A program made the position numbers and the translations under genes. Below, piece by piece: positions 36,773 to 47,027 of a stretch of 64,000 nucleotides of DNA. Location of the stretch: contig DBBP01000017.1 of assembly GCA_002292285.1 (NCBI GenBank), positions 1-64,000 on the forward strand, written 5' to 3'. The stretch's first letter is position 1. The number at the start of each line of letters is the position of its first letter. The notes beneath the pieces were generated by a model. It did no database searches. It was not told the DNA's origin and saw only the letters and a list, made by a program, of their open reading frames with translations. Origin of the DNA: Proteobacteria bacterium UBA981 (GTDB taxonomy: Bacteria; Pseudomonadota; Gammaproteobacteria; Ga0077536).

Positions 36773-37507
36773 ATGACGGTTAAATCACCCGTACAGGCCT
36801 ATTCCCGAGTTCTGATAAAGCTCAGCGGCGAGGCATTGATGGGCGAAGATGAATACGGCATCGCTCCCGCAGTTGTTGATCGCATCGGCAATGAAATTCG
36901 CGATTTGCGTGACGCTGATGTGGAAGTTGCCATTGTCGTCGGCGGCGGCAATATATTTCGCGGTGCGGGACTCGCAGCTGCCGGAATCGACCGTGTTACC
37001 GCAGATCAAATGGGCATGCTGGCGACGGTTATCAATGCGCTGGCAATCCAGGACACTCTTGAACGAAAAGGTCTGTTCGCCCGCGTCATGTCCGCGATAA
37101 AAATAAATGAAGTTTGTGAAGATTACATCCGCCGCCGCGCCGTGCGTCACCTTGAGAAAGGACGTGTTGTCGTTTTAGCGGCGGGGACCGGTAATCCTTT
37201 TTTCACAACTGATTCAGCAGCCAGTTTGCGCGCCATCGAGATCGACGCCGGATTGCTCATCAAGGCGACTAAAGTCGATGGTGTTTATTCATCAGATCCG
37301 ACTGAAGACGACGCTGCAGTTCGTTACGACACACTCGATTACGATGACGTCCTGGATCGCAAACTAGGGGTTATGGATGCGACCGCAATCGTGCTTTGTC
37401 GCGAGAATAAAATGCCGTTACGCGTCGTAGACATGAACCAGCCTGGCGCATTCGTTGATGCCGCTCTTGGACACGAAGTAGGGACGCTGGTGACGGCGTT
37501 AAACTGA
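36773..37507 (+). CDS. pyrH: UMP kinase
   Basis: Phosphorylates UMP to UDP in pyrimidine synthesis. 244 residues of the amino-acid-kinase fold: [12 protein letters not shown] near the start, [23 protein letters not shown], and the ATP-binding [13 protein letters not shown]. One base separates its stop from frr. Its ATG 36773 lies 33 bases after tsf. Confidence 0.97.
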   Translation: MTVKSPVQAYSRVLIKLSGEALMGEDEYGIAPAVVDRIGNEIRDLRDADVEVAIVVGGGNIFRGAGLAAAGIDRVTADQMGMLATVINALAIQDTLERKGLFARVMSAIKINEVCEDYIRRRAVRHLEKGRVVVLAAGTGNPFFTTDSAASLRAIEIDAGLLIKATKVDGVYSSDPTEDDAAVRYDTLDYDDVLDRKLGVMDATAIVLCRENKMPLRVVDMNQPGAFVDAALGHEVGTLVTALN

Positions 37508-37508
37508 C

Positions 37509-38066
37509 ATGACTGACCAGCTAATTAGTGACGCAAACGTACGCATGGGGAAAAGTGTTGAGTCGTTTCGCAATGACTTGACGCGACTGCGGACCGGTCG
37601 AGCCCATCCCAGCCTGCTTGACCAGGTGATGGTGAACTATTACGGCAATCCAACCCCGCTACCGCAGACCGCAAATGTGAGCGTCGACGATGCAAGAACG
37701 CTGGTCGTGACGGCTTGGGATAAGACCACCGTAGACGCGATTGAGAAAGCGATTCTGGAATCCAATTTAGGCCTGAACCCTAATACTGCGGGGATGGTTA
37801 TGCGCATTCCGCTTCCGCCATTGACCGAGGAACGTCGCAAAAAGTTGATTAAGGTCCTCAGGGGTGACGGCGAACAGGCTAAAGTTGCGGTGCGAAATAT
37901 TCGGCGCGACGTCATTACCCAGCTCAAGGATATGACGAAGGGTAAAGAGATTTCCGAGGACGATGAACGTCGGGCCAGCGATAAGGCCCAAAAGATTACC
38001 GACGAACACATCAAAGCGATCGACGGTATCGTATCGACCAAAGAGCAGGAGATGCTCGAAGTCTGA
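37509..38066 (+). CDS. frr: Ribosome recycling factor
   Basis: With EF-G it splits post-termination ribosomes. 185 residues, the standard length, with [15 protein letters not shown], the [16 protein letters not shown] segment, [14 protein letters not shown] and VRNIRRD. The ATG 37509 follows pyrH by one base. Confidence 0.97.
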   Translation: MTDQLISDANVRMGKSVESFRNDLTRLRTGRAHPSLLDQVMVNYYGNPTPLPQTANVSVDDARTLVVTAWDKTTVDAIEKAILESNLGLNPNTAGMVMRIPLPPLTEERRKKLIKVLRGDGEQAKVAVRNIRRDVITQLKDMTKGKEISEDDERRASDKAQKITDEHIKAIDGIVSTKEQEMLEV

Positions 38067-38211
38067 GGCGAGTCGTCTGATGACCCGAATCGGATTGCAA
38101 AGTGGCTAGCATCCGGGGGCAGCGCGTCAATTCGCGGTGTGCGGAAATTGTATCGATTGTGAGTGCCGCTTGTTGCGCGCTTCACGTATCCCTGTTTTGT
38201 GAGGATTGAAT

Positions 38212-38958
38212 ATGTTGCCTCGCCATGTCGCGATCATCATGGATGGGAACGGCCGATGGGCGCGTCAACGTCAGATGCCTCGTATCGCTGGTCACCGTGC
38301 CGGGGTCGAGAATGTTCGCGAGATCGTGCGCTTTTGCGCCGAATCCGGCATCGAAGTTCTAACCCTGTTCGCGTTCAGCAGCGAAAATTGGCGGCGGCCT
38401 CCGAACGAAATAAAACTACTCCTCGATCTGTTTGTTATCGCCATTGAAGAAGAGATTGAGCGCCTTCATGAGGCGGGTGTGCGGCTGCGAATCATCGGCG
38501 ACGATGCACCGTTCCCACCCAAGCTGAAAAAATGCATTGCGGCGGCCGAGGCACGCACCGCGAACAATACCCGCCTCAATTTGGTGATCGCCGCAAATTA
38601 CGGCGGGCGCTGGGATTTAACTGAGGCGGTACGAAAGCTCGCGCAGAAAATCGAAAATAATGAGCTATCGACATCAGACATTAGCCCCGAACTGATTGCG
38701 GAGAATCTCAGTTTGGCTGATCTTCCGGAACCAGACCTATTTATTCGCTCCGGTGGCGAGCAGCGCATCAGCAACTATCTGCTTTGGCAGCTGGCCTATA
38801 GCGAGCTTTATTTCACCGATCGCCTGTGGCCCGATTTTGGAACGGAAGATTTCGAAACCGCCCTGCACAGCTATGCCGCCCGCCAGCGACGTTTTGGTAT
38901 GACTGGCGACCAGGTTAGTGGCAAACGCGATACTGTGGCTGGCTCTCAAGCTGAATAA
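38212..38958 (+). CDS. uppS: Undecaprenyl diphosphate synthase
   Basis: cis-Prenyltransferase making C55-PP for peptidoglycan and O-antigen carriers. 248 residues from ATG 38212, seven bases after GAGG (an in-frame TTG at 38206 is too close to that site). Motifs: HVAIIMDGNGRWA with catalytic Asp, ENWRRP, and the C-terminal RSGGEQRISNYLLWQLAYSE. 145 bases separate it from frr. Confidence 0.96.
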   Translation: MLPRHVAIIMDGNGRWARQRQMPRIAGHRAGVENVREIVRFCAESGIEVLTLFAFSSENWRRPPNEIKLLLDLFVIAIEEEIERLHEAGVRLRIIGDDAPFPPKLKKCIAAAEARTANNTRLNLVIAANYGGRWDLTEAVRKLAQKIENNELSTSDISPELIAENLSLADLPEPDLFIRSGGEQRISNYLLWQLAYSELYFTDRLWPDFGTEDFETALHSYAARQRRFGMTGDQVSGKRDTVAGSQAE

Positions 38959-39003
38959 GGTCCCTCAATTGCCCTGCCCAAACAGGCGATCGCTGCAACT
39001 TTA

Positions 39004-39819
39004 ATGGCAATTCCCGTTGCCCGACTTGCGACCGGGATTGTGCTGATAGCGCTCGTTCTGGCCTGCCTTTTTTTGTTGCCAAAAGTGGCTGCTTACAGCC
39101 TGTTTCTCGTCTTTCTGACTGTCGCCGCCTATGAATGGTCTGCGCTCGCTGGAATCGTGACGACACCACTGCGCGTTGGATATGCCGGCACTGTCGGCGT
39201 GGGACTCGCGTTGGGTTGGCAATTCATGCGGTCGCCGTTGTTTGTGGAATTGTTGCTGTTCGGCGGTGCCGTGTGGTGGCTATGCGCAAGCGCATGGGTC
39301 ATCGCATTCCAGCTGCGTGGGGGGCCTGTGATTCGCAAGCGGTTTGCGCTCGCCGTGCTGGGTCCAATCGTATTGCTTCCGGCAATGTGTTCAATCGTCT
39401 ACTTACTAGAGCGCTCGCCCAACCACGTTGTCGCGGTGCTTGTGCTGGTTTGGAGTATGGATATCTGGGCCTACTTTGGCGGCAGGCGATTCGGACGCAC
39501 AGCATTGGCGAGTCGTGTAAGTCCCGGCAAAACACGCGAAGGCCTTGTCATCGCAGCTGTGACTACTGTTGTGCTCGCAGTACTCGGGAATACGCTAGTC
39601 TCGCAATACCCGCATCCGACGTGGTTCATACTTATCACGCTGACGATGTTTGCCGCAGTTATCGGTGATCTGTTTGAAAGTTTGCTAAAGCGAATTCAGG
39701 GCGTCAAAGATAGCGGTAGTTTGCTGCCGGGTCACGGGGGAGTACTGGACCGTATCGACAGTATATTGGCCGCTGCGCCCGTGTTCGCACTGACGTTGCA
39801 TCTGATGGAGACAAAATGA
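39004..39819 (+). CDS. cdsA: Phosphatidate cytidylyltransferase
   Basis: Makes CDP-diacylglycerol for all phospholipids; inner-membrane enzyme. 271 residues with about eight hydrophobic helices and the C-terminal signature [29 protein letters not shown] overlap with dxr. Confidence 0.95.
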   Translation: MAIPVARLATGIVLIALVLACLFLLPKVAAYSLFLVFLTVAAYEWSALAGIVTTPLRVGYAGTVGVGLALGWQFMRSPLFVELLLFGGAVWWLCASAWVIAFQLRGGPVIRKRFALAVLGPIVLLPAMCSIVYLLERSPNHVVAVLVLVWSMDIWAYFGGRRFGRTALASRVSPGKTREGLVIAAVTTVVLAVLGNTLVSQYPHPTWFILITLTMFAAVIGDLFESLLKRIQGVKDSGSLLPGHGGVLDRIDSILAAAPVFALTLHLMETK

Positions 39820-41000
39820 CTATAAGACTGACGATTCTAGGTTCAACCGGCACCATTGGCGTCAACACGCTCGATGTTGTGCAACGGTTGTCAGGTCAGT
39901 TTTCGATATTTGCGCTGACTGCAAATTCCAACGTTGCATCGTTGTTCGAGCAATGCCGCGTATGGCAACCGCGCTACGCCGTGATGGTGGAAGAGCAAGC
40001 TGCGGATGAGCTGAACCAACGCTGTCGAAGTGCCGGCCTCGAGGTCGAAGTTTTGTCTGGCAAGGAGGCGCTGGCGGACGTTGCTGCGCATGACGAGACC
40101 GACTACGTGATGGCCGGGATTGTCGGCGCGGCGGGACTGCTGCCTAATCTTGCTGCAGCACGTGCCGGTAAGCGCGTGATGCTGGCGAACAAGGAATCGC
40201 TGGTGATGTCGGGACGCTTGTTCATGGATGCCGTACGTGACGCCGGGGCTGTGTTGCTGCCAATAGATAGTGAGCACAACGCCGTGTTCCAGTGCATGCC
40301 GCCGGATTTTTCGCGTGGTCTCAGTTCTTGCGGGGTCGAAAAAATCCTGCTCACAGCATCCGGGGGGCCTTTTCGCACCGTGCCTTTGGAAACTCTCGCT
40401 CGAGTCACCCCGGATCAGGCCTGCGCTCACCCGAACTGGGTGATGGGGCGTAAAATTTCAGTCGATTCGGCAACCATGATGAATAAAGGATTAGAAGTCA
40501 TCGAGGCGTGTTGGTTGTTTGATACCACGCCAGCGGACATCGAAGTGGTTATCCACCCACAAAGCGTGATTCATTCGATGGTCCAGTATGTTGATGGTTC
40601 GGTTCTTGCCCAGCTCGGTAATCCAGATATGCGAACTCCGATCGCTTACTCGCTGGCTTGGCCAGAGCGCTGTGAATCCGGTGTGGCCCATCTCGATTTA
40701 TTTGAGATTCGCAAACTCGACTTCGAGGAACCTGACTACGATCGTTTTCCGTGCTTACGATTGGCCAAGGACGCGATGGCGCGCGGCGGAACGGCGCCGG
40801 CCATACTCAATGCCGCGAACGAAGTTGCAGTGGCTGCGTTTCTTGATGAGAAAATCGGCTTCATGGCGATTCCGGAACTCGTCGAAGATACGTTGTCGAA
40901 GGTAAGTGCGCGCAACGCGGATGAGTTGTCGGTCATATTGGCAGATGACCTGAATGCGCGTGAGCATGCCCAGAAGAAAATCGCTGACGGGGTTGGTTGA
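39816..41000 (+). CDS. dxr: 1-deoxy-D-xylulose 5-phosphate reductoisomerase
   Basis: First committed step of the MEP isoprenoid pathway, feeding UppS. 394 residues with NADPH motif [25 protein letters not shown], metal/substrate segment [10 protein letters not shown] and LTASGGPFR. It overlaps cdsA by four bases and shares one base with the rseP start. Confidence 0.97.
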   Translation: MTIRLTILGSTGTIGVNTLDVVQRLSGQFSIFALTANSNVASLFEQCRVWQPRYAVMVEEQAADELNQRCRSAGLEVEVLSGKEALADVAAHDETDYVMAGIVGAAGLLPNLAAARAGKRVMLANKESLVMSGRLFMDAVRDAGAVLLPIDSEHNAVFQCMPPDFSRGLSSCGVEKILLTASGGPFRTVPLETLARVTPDQACAHPNWVMGRKISVDSATMMNKGLEVIEACWLFDTTPADIEVVIHPQSVIHSMVQYVDGSVLAQLGNPDMRTPIAYSLAWPERCESGVAHLDLFEIRKLDFEEPDYDRFPCLRLAKDAMARGGTAPAILNAANEVAVAAFLDEKIGFMAIPELVEDTLSKVSARNADELSVILADDLNAREHAQKKIADGVG

Positions 41001-42355
41001 TGGAGTTACTGCAAACGCTGGTTTCGTTCGTCGTGGCACTTGGCATCCTGGTGACTGTTCACGAGTTCGGTCACTACTGGGTGGCGCGCCGATTAGGGGT
41101 CAAAATTCTGCGCTTCTCGATTGGCTTCGGAAAATCTATCTGGACACACAAAAGCGGTGAAACAGAATTTACGGTGGCACTAATTCCGCTCGGTGGATAC
41201 GTCAAAATGCTCGACGAGCGCGAGGGCGACGTAGCACCCGATGAACAGGATCGCGCGTTTAATCGCAAGCCCCTTGCGACTCGCATCGCCGTCGTCGCCG
41301 CCGGCCCACTGGCCAACTTTGTGCTGGCCTTCGCGGCCTATTGGTTGACGCTTGTTATTGGTATTACCGGGCCGCGTCCCATCGTCGCGAGCGTCACGCC
41401 CGATTCAATCGCGGAGCGGGCCGGGCTGCACCGCGACACGGAAATTCTCAGTGTCGCTGGGCTGCGCACCGAAACCTGGGATGGCGTGTTCAGAAAATCC
41501 CTTGAGGCGATCGTAGACGGCACTTCCATCGAGGTCGTTTTTCAACCGGTCGGAGGCGGCGAGCGACGCGGTTATTTAGACTTCTCGGCTGTGTCGATTG
41601 ACGACATCAGCGAAGGGGATTTTCTACACGAAGTCGGCATCGCGCCCAAACGCCCGACTATAGAACCTCGCATTGAGCGGGTGATTAGCGGAGATCCGGC
41701 CGCCACGGCAGGAATTCTGGCAGATGACCTGGTGGTGCGCGTGGACGATGTCGCTATCGAATCGTGGACCGAGTTCGTCAACGCTGTTCGCGCCAGGCCA
41801 GAGGAAACTTTTGAGGTCGTGGTAGTGAGAGACGGCCAGGAGATAAACCTCGCTCTGAAACCTGCAGTAGATCGCAGCTCGGGCTCGCCGACCGGGCGCA
41901 TTGGCGCAGAGGTGCGCGTGCCTGCTGCTATGCCGCCGATTCCGCTTGGAACAGAACGCTACGGGCCGCTCGATGCAATTCCCGGCGCTCTCGAGCGAAC
42001 TTGGGGTATGAGTGTTACGACGCTCAAGTTTTTGCGCAAGATGGTGATCGGTGAAGCTTCCGTGCGCAATCTCAGCGGTCCGATCAGTATTGCCCATTAT
42101 GCGGGCGAATCTGCTCGTATGGGCGGCGCACGATTTCTTGAATTTCTCGCTCTCGTAAGTGTTAGTCTCGGTATTCTAAATTTGATGCCAATTCCGTTGC
42201 TCGATGGCGGACACTTGCTGTATTACCTGATAGAATTCGTGACGCGTCGCCCGGTATCTGAAACTGTGCAATTGTACGGTCAGCAAATCGGGTTGGTGAT
42301 GTTGTTGAGTCTCATGGGAATTGCTGTGTACAACGATATCTTACGCATCCTGTAA
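41000..42355 (+). CDS. rseP: Site-2 metalloprotease RseP
   Basis: Intramembrane zinc protease that cuts anti-sigma-E factor in envelope stress. 451 residues from ATG 41000, overlapping the dxr stop by one base (TGATG). HEFGH zinc motif in the first helix, two PDZ domains (about 115-190 and 205-290), and NLMPIPLLDGGH near the C terminus supplying the third ligand. Placement before bamA matches its envelope role. Confidence 0.96.
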   Translation: MELLQTLVSFVVALGILVTVHEFGHYWVARRLGVKILRFSIGFGKSIWTHKSGETEFTVALIPLGGYVKMLDEREGDVAPDEQDRAFNRKPLATRIAVVAAGPLANFVLAFAAYWLTLVIGITGPRPIVASVTPDSIAERAGLHRDTEILSVAGLRTETWDGVFRKSLEAIVDGTSIEVVFQPVGGGERRGYLDFSAVSIDDISEGDFLHEVGIAPKRPTIEPRIERVISGDPAATAGILADDLVVRVDDVAIESWTEFVNAVRARPEETFEVVVVRDGQEINLALKPAVDRSSGSPTGRIGAEVRVPAAMPPIPLGTERYGPLDAIPGALERTWGMSVTTLKFLRKMVIGEASVRNLSGPISIAHYAGESARMGGARFLEFLALVSVSLGILNLMPIPLLDGGHLLYYLIEFVTRRPVSETVQLYGQQIGLVMLLSLMGIAVYNDILRIL

Positions 42356-42391
42356 ACGCTGGTGACGCACCCTAAATAGCCAATACATTTT

Positions 42392-44683
42392 ATGTTGAGA
42401 GCCTTTTTGTCAGGCTGGATGCACGTACTGCTGATCACTTTTGCAGCAGGCGCGTTCGCCGCAGAGCCATTCATTGTTGATGACATCCGGGTCGAAGGCC
42501 TGGAGCGTATCTCTCCCGGTACGGTTTTCAACTATCTGCCGATAAGCGTCGGCGATACCGTCGACGATACGCGTTCCAGGGACGCGGTCCGCGCACTTTA
42601 CAAAACCGGCTTTTTCAAAGACGTTGCGCTTGAGCGAGACGGCGATGTGCTGGTTGTCAGCGTCATAGAGCGCGCAACGATTACCGAGATCACTTTTGAA
42701 GGCAACAAAGCCATCAAAACCGACGACCTGCTCGAGGGTCTGGAGGATGTCGGGTTTTCGAAGGGCGAGGTCTTTAACGAGGCTAAGCTGGATAAGGTCG
42801 TGCAGGAATTGCGCCGTCAGTACTACTCGAACGGCAAGTACGGCGTTCGTATCGATCACGAGATCATCCCTGTCGGCGACAAAGCTGTGGAGGTAGCACT
42901 GACCGTCTCCGAAGGCGCAGCTGCCCGCATCAAGCAAATTAATATTATCGGGAATGAATCATTTACCGATGAAGAAGTCCTTCAGGATTTCGAACTCACC
43001 ACACCAAACTGGATAAGCTGGTTCTCGAAAGACGATCAGTACTCGAAAACGAAACTGTCCGGGGACCTCGAGTCACTGCGTTCGTTGTATCTGGATAACG
43101 GGTATATCAATTTTTCGGTTGATTCTACGCAGGTCTCAATTACGCCCGACAAAGCTGATGTCTATGTCACCATAAACATCACAGAAGGCGAGCGCTTTGT
43201 TGTCGGGGACGTACGGCTTGCGGGCACCCTGATCGTTGAGCCTGAGGAGCTGTTCAAGTACGTGTTCACGCGCAAAGGCATGACCTTTTCGCGTAAAGGC
43301 CTGACGCTCACGAGCAAGAATATTACTGACCGTCTCGGCAACGAGGGATACGCATTTGCGAACGTCAATGCGATTCCGGACGTAGATAACGAAAAACGCA
43401 CCGCGTCCATTACTTACTTCGTCGATCCTGGGCAGCGTGTGTATGTCCGAAGAGTCAATTTTTTCGGTAACGCGAAAACCCGCGACGAAGTACTGCGGCG
43501 TGAATTGCGTCAACTCGAAGGTGGTTGGATTTCGACCACGCAGGTAGAACGTTCTAAGACCAGACTGCGACGCCTCGGATATTTCGAAGACGTTAATGTG
43601 GAAACACCCGCGGTGCCTGGTTCAACTGACTTGGTCGACGTGAACTTTACAGTCAAGGAACGACCCTCCGGTAATCTCCTGCTGGGGTTAGGTTTTTCAC
43701 AATCTGCCGGGGTAATCTTCAACACGAGTGTTACCCAGGAAAACTTTCTTGGTACCGGAAAGAGTCTGAGCTTTGCTTTCAATAACAGCGAAATCAATCG
43801 CACGTTCCGCCTCGGCTATTTCAATCCTTATTGGTCGATCGATGGCGTCGCGCGCGGGTTCGATCTCAACTACAGCGAAACTGATGCTGGCAACACGAAT
43901 GTCGTGCGCTACGACCAGAAAACTGTTTCTGGTGGGATGAGATTTGGCGTACCAATTACTGAATACCACTACATCAATACCAGCGTTAGCTACGAGAGTT
44001 CCGAGATCAACACGGATCCGCGTTTCCTCGACCCAATCATCGCGTTCTTCCTATTTCGTGAAGGGAATCAATACGACACGCTCCGATGGACCACGTCGTT
44101 TTCCTATGACACTCGCAACGCAGCCATTTTTCCGGATCGTGGCGGTCTCCAGCGGATCCGTGCGCAAATCGCTTTACCCGGTGGAGACTTGCGTTATTTC
44201 AAAGTCGACTATGACGCTCGTATCTTTATACCTTTGATCAAAAAATACACCTTGCTGCTGAAGACTAATATTGGCTACGGAGACAGTTACGGGGATACGT
44301 CGGAGCTACCGTTCTTCGAGAATTTTTACGCTGGTGGCCCCCGTACTGTGCGTGGTTATGAGGAAAATTCTCTGGGGCCGCAGGATATCTTCGGGCGCGC
44401 ACTCGGCGGCAATATTTCAGTAGTCGGCAACGCGGAAGTAATCATTCCCGTGCCATTTCTCAGCGAAATTAAATCGGTTCGACTATCAGGGTTCGTTGAT
44501 GCTGGAAACGTGTACGCATCAGAGGATCGATTTGACCTGGACGATATGCGTATGTCGACGGGCCTATCGGCAATTTGGATGTCGCCATTCGGCCTGCTTG
44601 CCGTCAGCTACGCTCAGCCGTTCCGAGATCAGGAATTTGACGAAATTCAGCGCTTCCAGTTTAATTTCGGCGCTCAATTCTGA
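42392..44683 (+). CDS. bamA: Outer-membrane protein assembly factor BamA
   Basis: Central insertase for beta-barrel proteins. 763 residues: signal peptide (cleaved near AFA|AE), five POTRA domains (about 25-425, the first starting IVDDIRVEGLERI) and a 16-strand Omp85 barrel with the VRGY motif (about 650) and terminal aromatic FNFGAQF. Followed by the periplasmic chaperone gene skp. Confidence 0.97.
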   Translation: MLRAFLSGWMHVLLITFAAGAFAAEPFIVDDIRVEGLERISPGTVFNYLPISVGDTVDDTRSRDAVRALYKTGFFKDVALERDGDVLVVSVIERATITEITFEGNKAIKTDDLLEGLEDVGFSKGEVFNEAKLDKVVQELRRQYYSNGKYGVRIDHEIIPVGDKAVEVALTVSEGAAARIKQINIIGNESFTDEEVLQDFELTTPNWISWFSKDDQYSKTKLSGDLESLRSLYLDNGYINFSVDSTQVSITPDKADVYVTINITEGERFVVGDVRLAGTLIVEPEELFKYVFTRKGMTFSRKGLTLTSKNITDRLGNEGYAFANVNAIPDVDNEKRTASITYFVDPGQRVYVRRVNFFGNAKTRDEVLRRELRQLEGGWISTTQVERSKTRLRRLGYFEDVNVETPAVPGSTDLVDVNFTVKERPSGNLLLGLGFSQSAGVIFNTSVTQENFLGTGKSLSFAFNNSEINRTFRLGYFNPYWSIDGVARGFDLNYSETDAGNTNVVRYDQKTVSGGMRFGVPITEYHYINTSVSYESSEINTDPRFLDPIIAFFLFREGNQYDTLRWTTSFSYDTRNAAIFPDRGGLQRIRAQIALPGGDLRYFKVDYDARIFIPLIKKYTLLLKTNIGYGDSYGDTSELPFFENFYAGGPRTVRGYEENSLGPQDIFGRALGGNISVVGNAEVIIPVPFLSEIKSVRLSGFVDAGNVYASEDRFDLDDMRMSTGLSAIWMSPFGLLAVSYAQPFRDQEFDEIQRFQFNFGAQF

Positions 44684-44756
44684 TTTCGCCTGCTGATGCC
44701 CGTGGCGCTGCTTGAACGAGCGCGTCTGAGACGTTCGTCTTCACAGGAACGAGATT

Positions 44757-45314
44757 ATGGCGAATGACCCTATCTACTTTTCGTTTTGGAGTACTGCATT
44801 GAATAGACCAGTTCGTACATTTCTCTACTCATCGTTGGCTGCGTTGTTCCTGGCTACTGCCCCGGCACAGGCTGACGACTACAAAATAGGCGTCGTAAAT
44901 GCGCCCAAAGTTCTCGAAAATGCACCGCAGGCCGATGCCGCGCGCAAAAAGCTCGAAAAAGAATTCGCCACACGCGATCGAGATCTTGTAGCTGCTCAGA
45001 AGGCCCTCAAGGACGTCGAGGATAAGCTCTCCAAAGACGGTGCGATCATGAGTGAATCCGAACGCACACGGCTAGAGCGCGACATCATCAACAAGCGGCG
45101 TGACCTCAAGCGCAACACCACGGAATTCCAAGAAGACGTCAACTTTCGCCGCAACGAGGAAATGGGCAAGATTCAACAGCTCATCGCAGAGGCTATCGTT
45201 GAGCTGGCCAAGGCTAAGGGGTACGACCTGGTGTTGGGCACTGGCGCTGTCTACGCCAGTGGCAAAGTGGACGTAACGAAGCAGATCATCGACTTGTTGA
45301 AGGCGCGAAAGTAG
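44757..45314 (+). CDS. skp: Periplasmic chaperone Skp (OmpH family)
   Basis: Binds unfolded outer-membrane proteins for BamA. The mature part (about 145 residues) has the long coiled-coil arms (DAARKKLEKEFATRDRDLVA and on) and the C-terminal strand VLGTGAVYASGKVDVT. Two starts are possible. ATG 44757 (AGGA 8 nt upstream) gives an unusually long n-region; TTG 44799 (GGAG 7 nt upstream) gives a normal signal peptide NRPVRTFLYSS...AQA|DD. The TTG start fits signal-peptide structure better; the longer frame is reported here. Confidence 0.9.
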   Translation: MANDPIYFSFWSTALNRPVRTFLYSSLAALFLATAPAQADDYKIGVVNAPKVLENAPQADAARKKLEKEFATRDRDLVAAQKALKDVEDKLSKDGAIMSESERTRLERDIINKRRDLKRNTTEFQEDVNFRRNEEMGKIQQLIAEAIVELAKAKGYDLVLGTGAVYASGKVDVTKQIIDLLKARK

Positions 45315-45498
45315 TCCGCACTAATTACCAATCCCGGCACTCGTCTGGTGTTGCACCGAGGCGTCTATAGGGGATTACTGGCGTTGCATCCGAAGTCGTG
45401 TGCACGGTGCCTGCCAGGCCGCAGGGCATTGACGCACCTGAAGCGAGTTCGTGACGCACGATGAACACCGAAACTTGGTCGTCGCTGCAAGATATCGA

Positions 45499-45522
45499 GT
45501 CCGACGTCGGGGCGCGTCGGAC
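45499..45522. other. 8-bp hairpin in the skp-lpxD gap
   Basis: GTCCGACG (45499-45506) and CGTCGGAC (45515-45522) enclose TCGGGGCG. It lies in a 271-base gap (45315-45585) in which I see no gene. No U tract follows, so it is more likely an mRNA structure than a terminator. Confidence 0.5.
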
Positions 45523-45585
45523 GTTCTCCGATAACGTCGCAGGCGACTCGAGAAATCGATTGTGGTTTCTTGGCCAGGGGGTGCA

Positions 45586-46581
45586 GTGGTAACTGTCTCT
45601 CAGCTTGCATTGCGCTTAGGCGCAAATATCAAAGTCGCGAGCACCGCCACCCAATTGAAGACCATCGCGTCGCCGCGGGAGGCGAGGAATACCGATCTCA
45701 CCTTCCGGCTCATTGGCGACGGGTCGAGGTTGTGGGATTCTGCGAGTGAGGCGGCAGCGGTGCTAACCAGTCCTCCTCGACAGGATAACCGCGATATGGT
45801 CGTCGCGGACGTCTCGCTCGCGCTGGCCCGAGCGATGCACTGGCTGCCAGTTCGGCGGAACGCTCTGGGTCTTGGTGTATCTGGGCATCATCGGATTCAC
45901 GAAACAGCTCGCATATCTCCCCACGCCAGTGTCGACGAGCGTGTGCAGGTTGGTGAAGCCACAATCATCGAAGCTGGCGCAGTCATTGACGGCGAAGTAA
46001 GTATTGGTTCGTTTTGTCGAATCGGAGCGACCACCGTGATTCGCTCAGGGACGCAAATAGGAAACCGAGTCTCCGTTGGTGCGGGTTGTTCTATAGGTGA
46101 AGACGGGTTTGCCTATGTGCGCGAAGGTGTTAATTGGATGCGCGTGCCTTGTTTTGGTGGGGTACGGATCGGGGACGATACGACGTTGCTAGCGCACGTC
46201 GTGATTCACGCAGGGGTGTTTTCGGATACTCAGATTGGCAGTAGGTGCGCTCTCGACAGCCAAGTGTTGATGGGACATGATTCTCACGTCGGCGACGACA
46301 CCGCCATCGCCGGCCAGTCGGCACTGGCCGGTGCCAGCACGATCGGACAATCTTGTCGGATTGGTGGCAAGGTGGGTATCGGCGAGGGCGTGCGTATCGC
46401 CGACGGCGTAACAGTGACGGCAATGAGTATGGTGAATCGCTCCATTGAGTGTGAGAACGCGAGCTATTCATCCGGATGGCCTGCCGAACGTAGTACGCGT
46501 TGGTGGCGCCGAGTCAGTGGATTTACGAAATCGGGGCGGGTCCCGGCCGACCGCCTGATGGGGACACCACCAAAGCGATGA
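45586..46581 (+). CDS. lpxD: UDP-3-O-acylglucosamine N-acyltransferase, divergent LpxD
   Basis: Third step of lipid A synthesis. 331 residues from GTG 45586 (AGGGGG just upstream; an in-frame GTG at 45562 is possible): N-terminal LpxD domain, then a left-handed beta helix. The His of E. coli His239 is kept in MGHDSHVGDDTAIAG, but the usual TTIDRG motif is replaced (HVVIHAG), the equivalent of His276 is Gly/Glu (GIGEGVRIAD), and the C-terminal helical tail is short. Position before fabZ-lpxA-lpxB supports LpxD, perhaps with altered acyl-donor handling. ATGA overlap with fabZ. Confidence 0.85.
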   Translation: MVTVSQLALRLGANIKVASTATQLKTIASPREARNTDLTFRLIGDGSRLWDSASEAAAVLTSPPRQDNRDMVVADVSLALARAMHWLPVRRNALGLGVSGHHRIHETARISPHASVDERVQVGEATIIEAGAVIDGEVSIGSFCRIGATTVIRSGTQIGNRVSVGAGCSIGEDGFAYVREGVNWMRVPCFGGVRIGDDTTLLAHVVIHAGVFSDTQIGSRCALDSQVLMGHDSHVGDDTAIAGQSALAGASTIGQSCRIGGKVGIGEGVRIADGVTVTAMSMVNRSIECENASYSSGWPAERSTRWWRRVSGFTKSGRVPADRLMGTPPKR

Positions 46582-47027
46582 ATGATTTATCAATAGCGAA
46601 GATTTTGGAGGCGATGCCACATCGCTTTCCGTTCTTGCTTATCGACCGGATTGTGGAGTACACCGTCTATGAATCAATCACCGCACTAAAAAACGTCTCC
46701 ATCAATGAACCCTTCTTCCCTGGCCATTTCCCTGGTCACCCGATTATGCCTGGTGTTCTAATCGTAGAATCGATGGCCCAGGCAACCGGCATGCTGGCCT
46801 ATTATTCAAGTCTCGCGCGCGGCGAGTCCGGTGGTGTCTACTATCTGGTCGGCGTCGACAAGGCGCGTTTTAAACGACCGGTTACTGCGGGCGATCAACT
46901 CATTCTCAATGCTGCGATAACGCGAGAAATTCGTGGCATTTATCGGTTCGACGCAACCGCCTCGGTGGATGGAGATGTGGTGGCCTCGGCGACTATTCTG
47001 ACCACCGAAAAGACACCAGAAATTTGA
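46578..47027 (+). CDS. fabZ: 3-hydroxyacyl-ACP dehydratase FabZ
   Basis: Dehydratase of fatty-acid elongation, competing with LpxA for 3-hydroxyacyl-ACP. 149 residues from ATG 46578 (four-base overlap with lpxD); upstream in-frame starts belong to lpxD. Hot-dog fold with PHRFPFLLIDRI, catalytic His50 in FFPGHFPGHPIMPGV and Glu64 in ESMAQATG. Confidence 0.97.
   Translation: MNDLSIAKILEAMPHRFPFLLIDRIVEYTVYESITALKNVSINEPFFPGHFPGHPIMPGVLIVESMAQATGMLAYYSSLARGESGGVYYLVGVDKARFKRPVTAGDQLILNAAITREIRGIYRFDATASVDGDVVASATILTTEKTPEI

Noticed and set aside
45365..45625. Minus-strand 86-codon ORF between skp and lpxD
   Set aside because: Overlaps the lpxD start, lies antisense inside a continuous operon and shows no domain.
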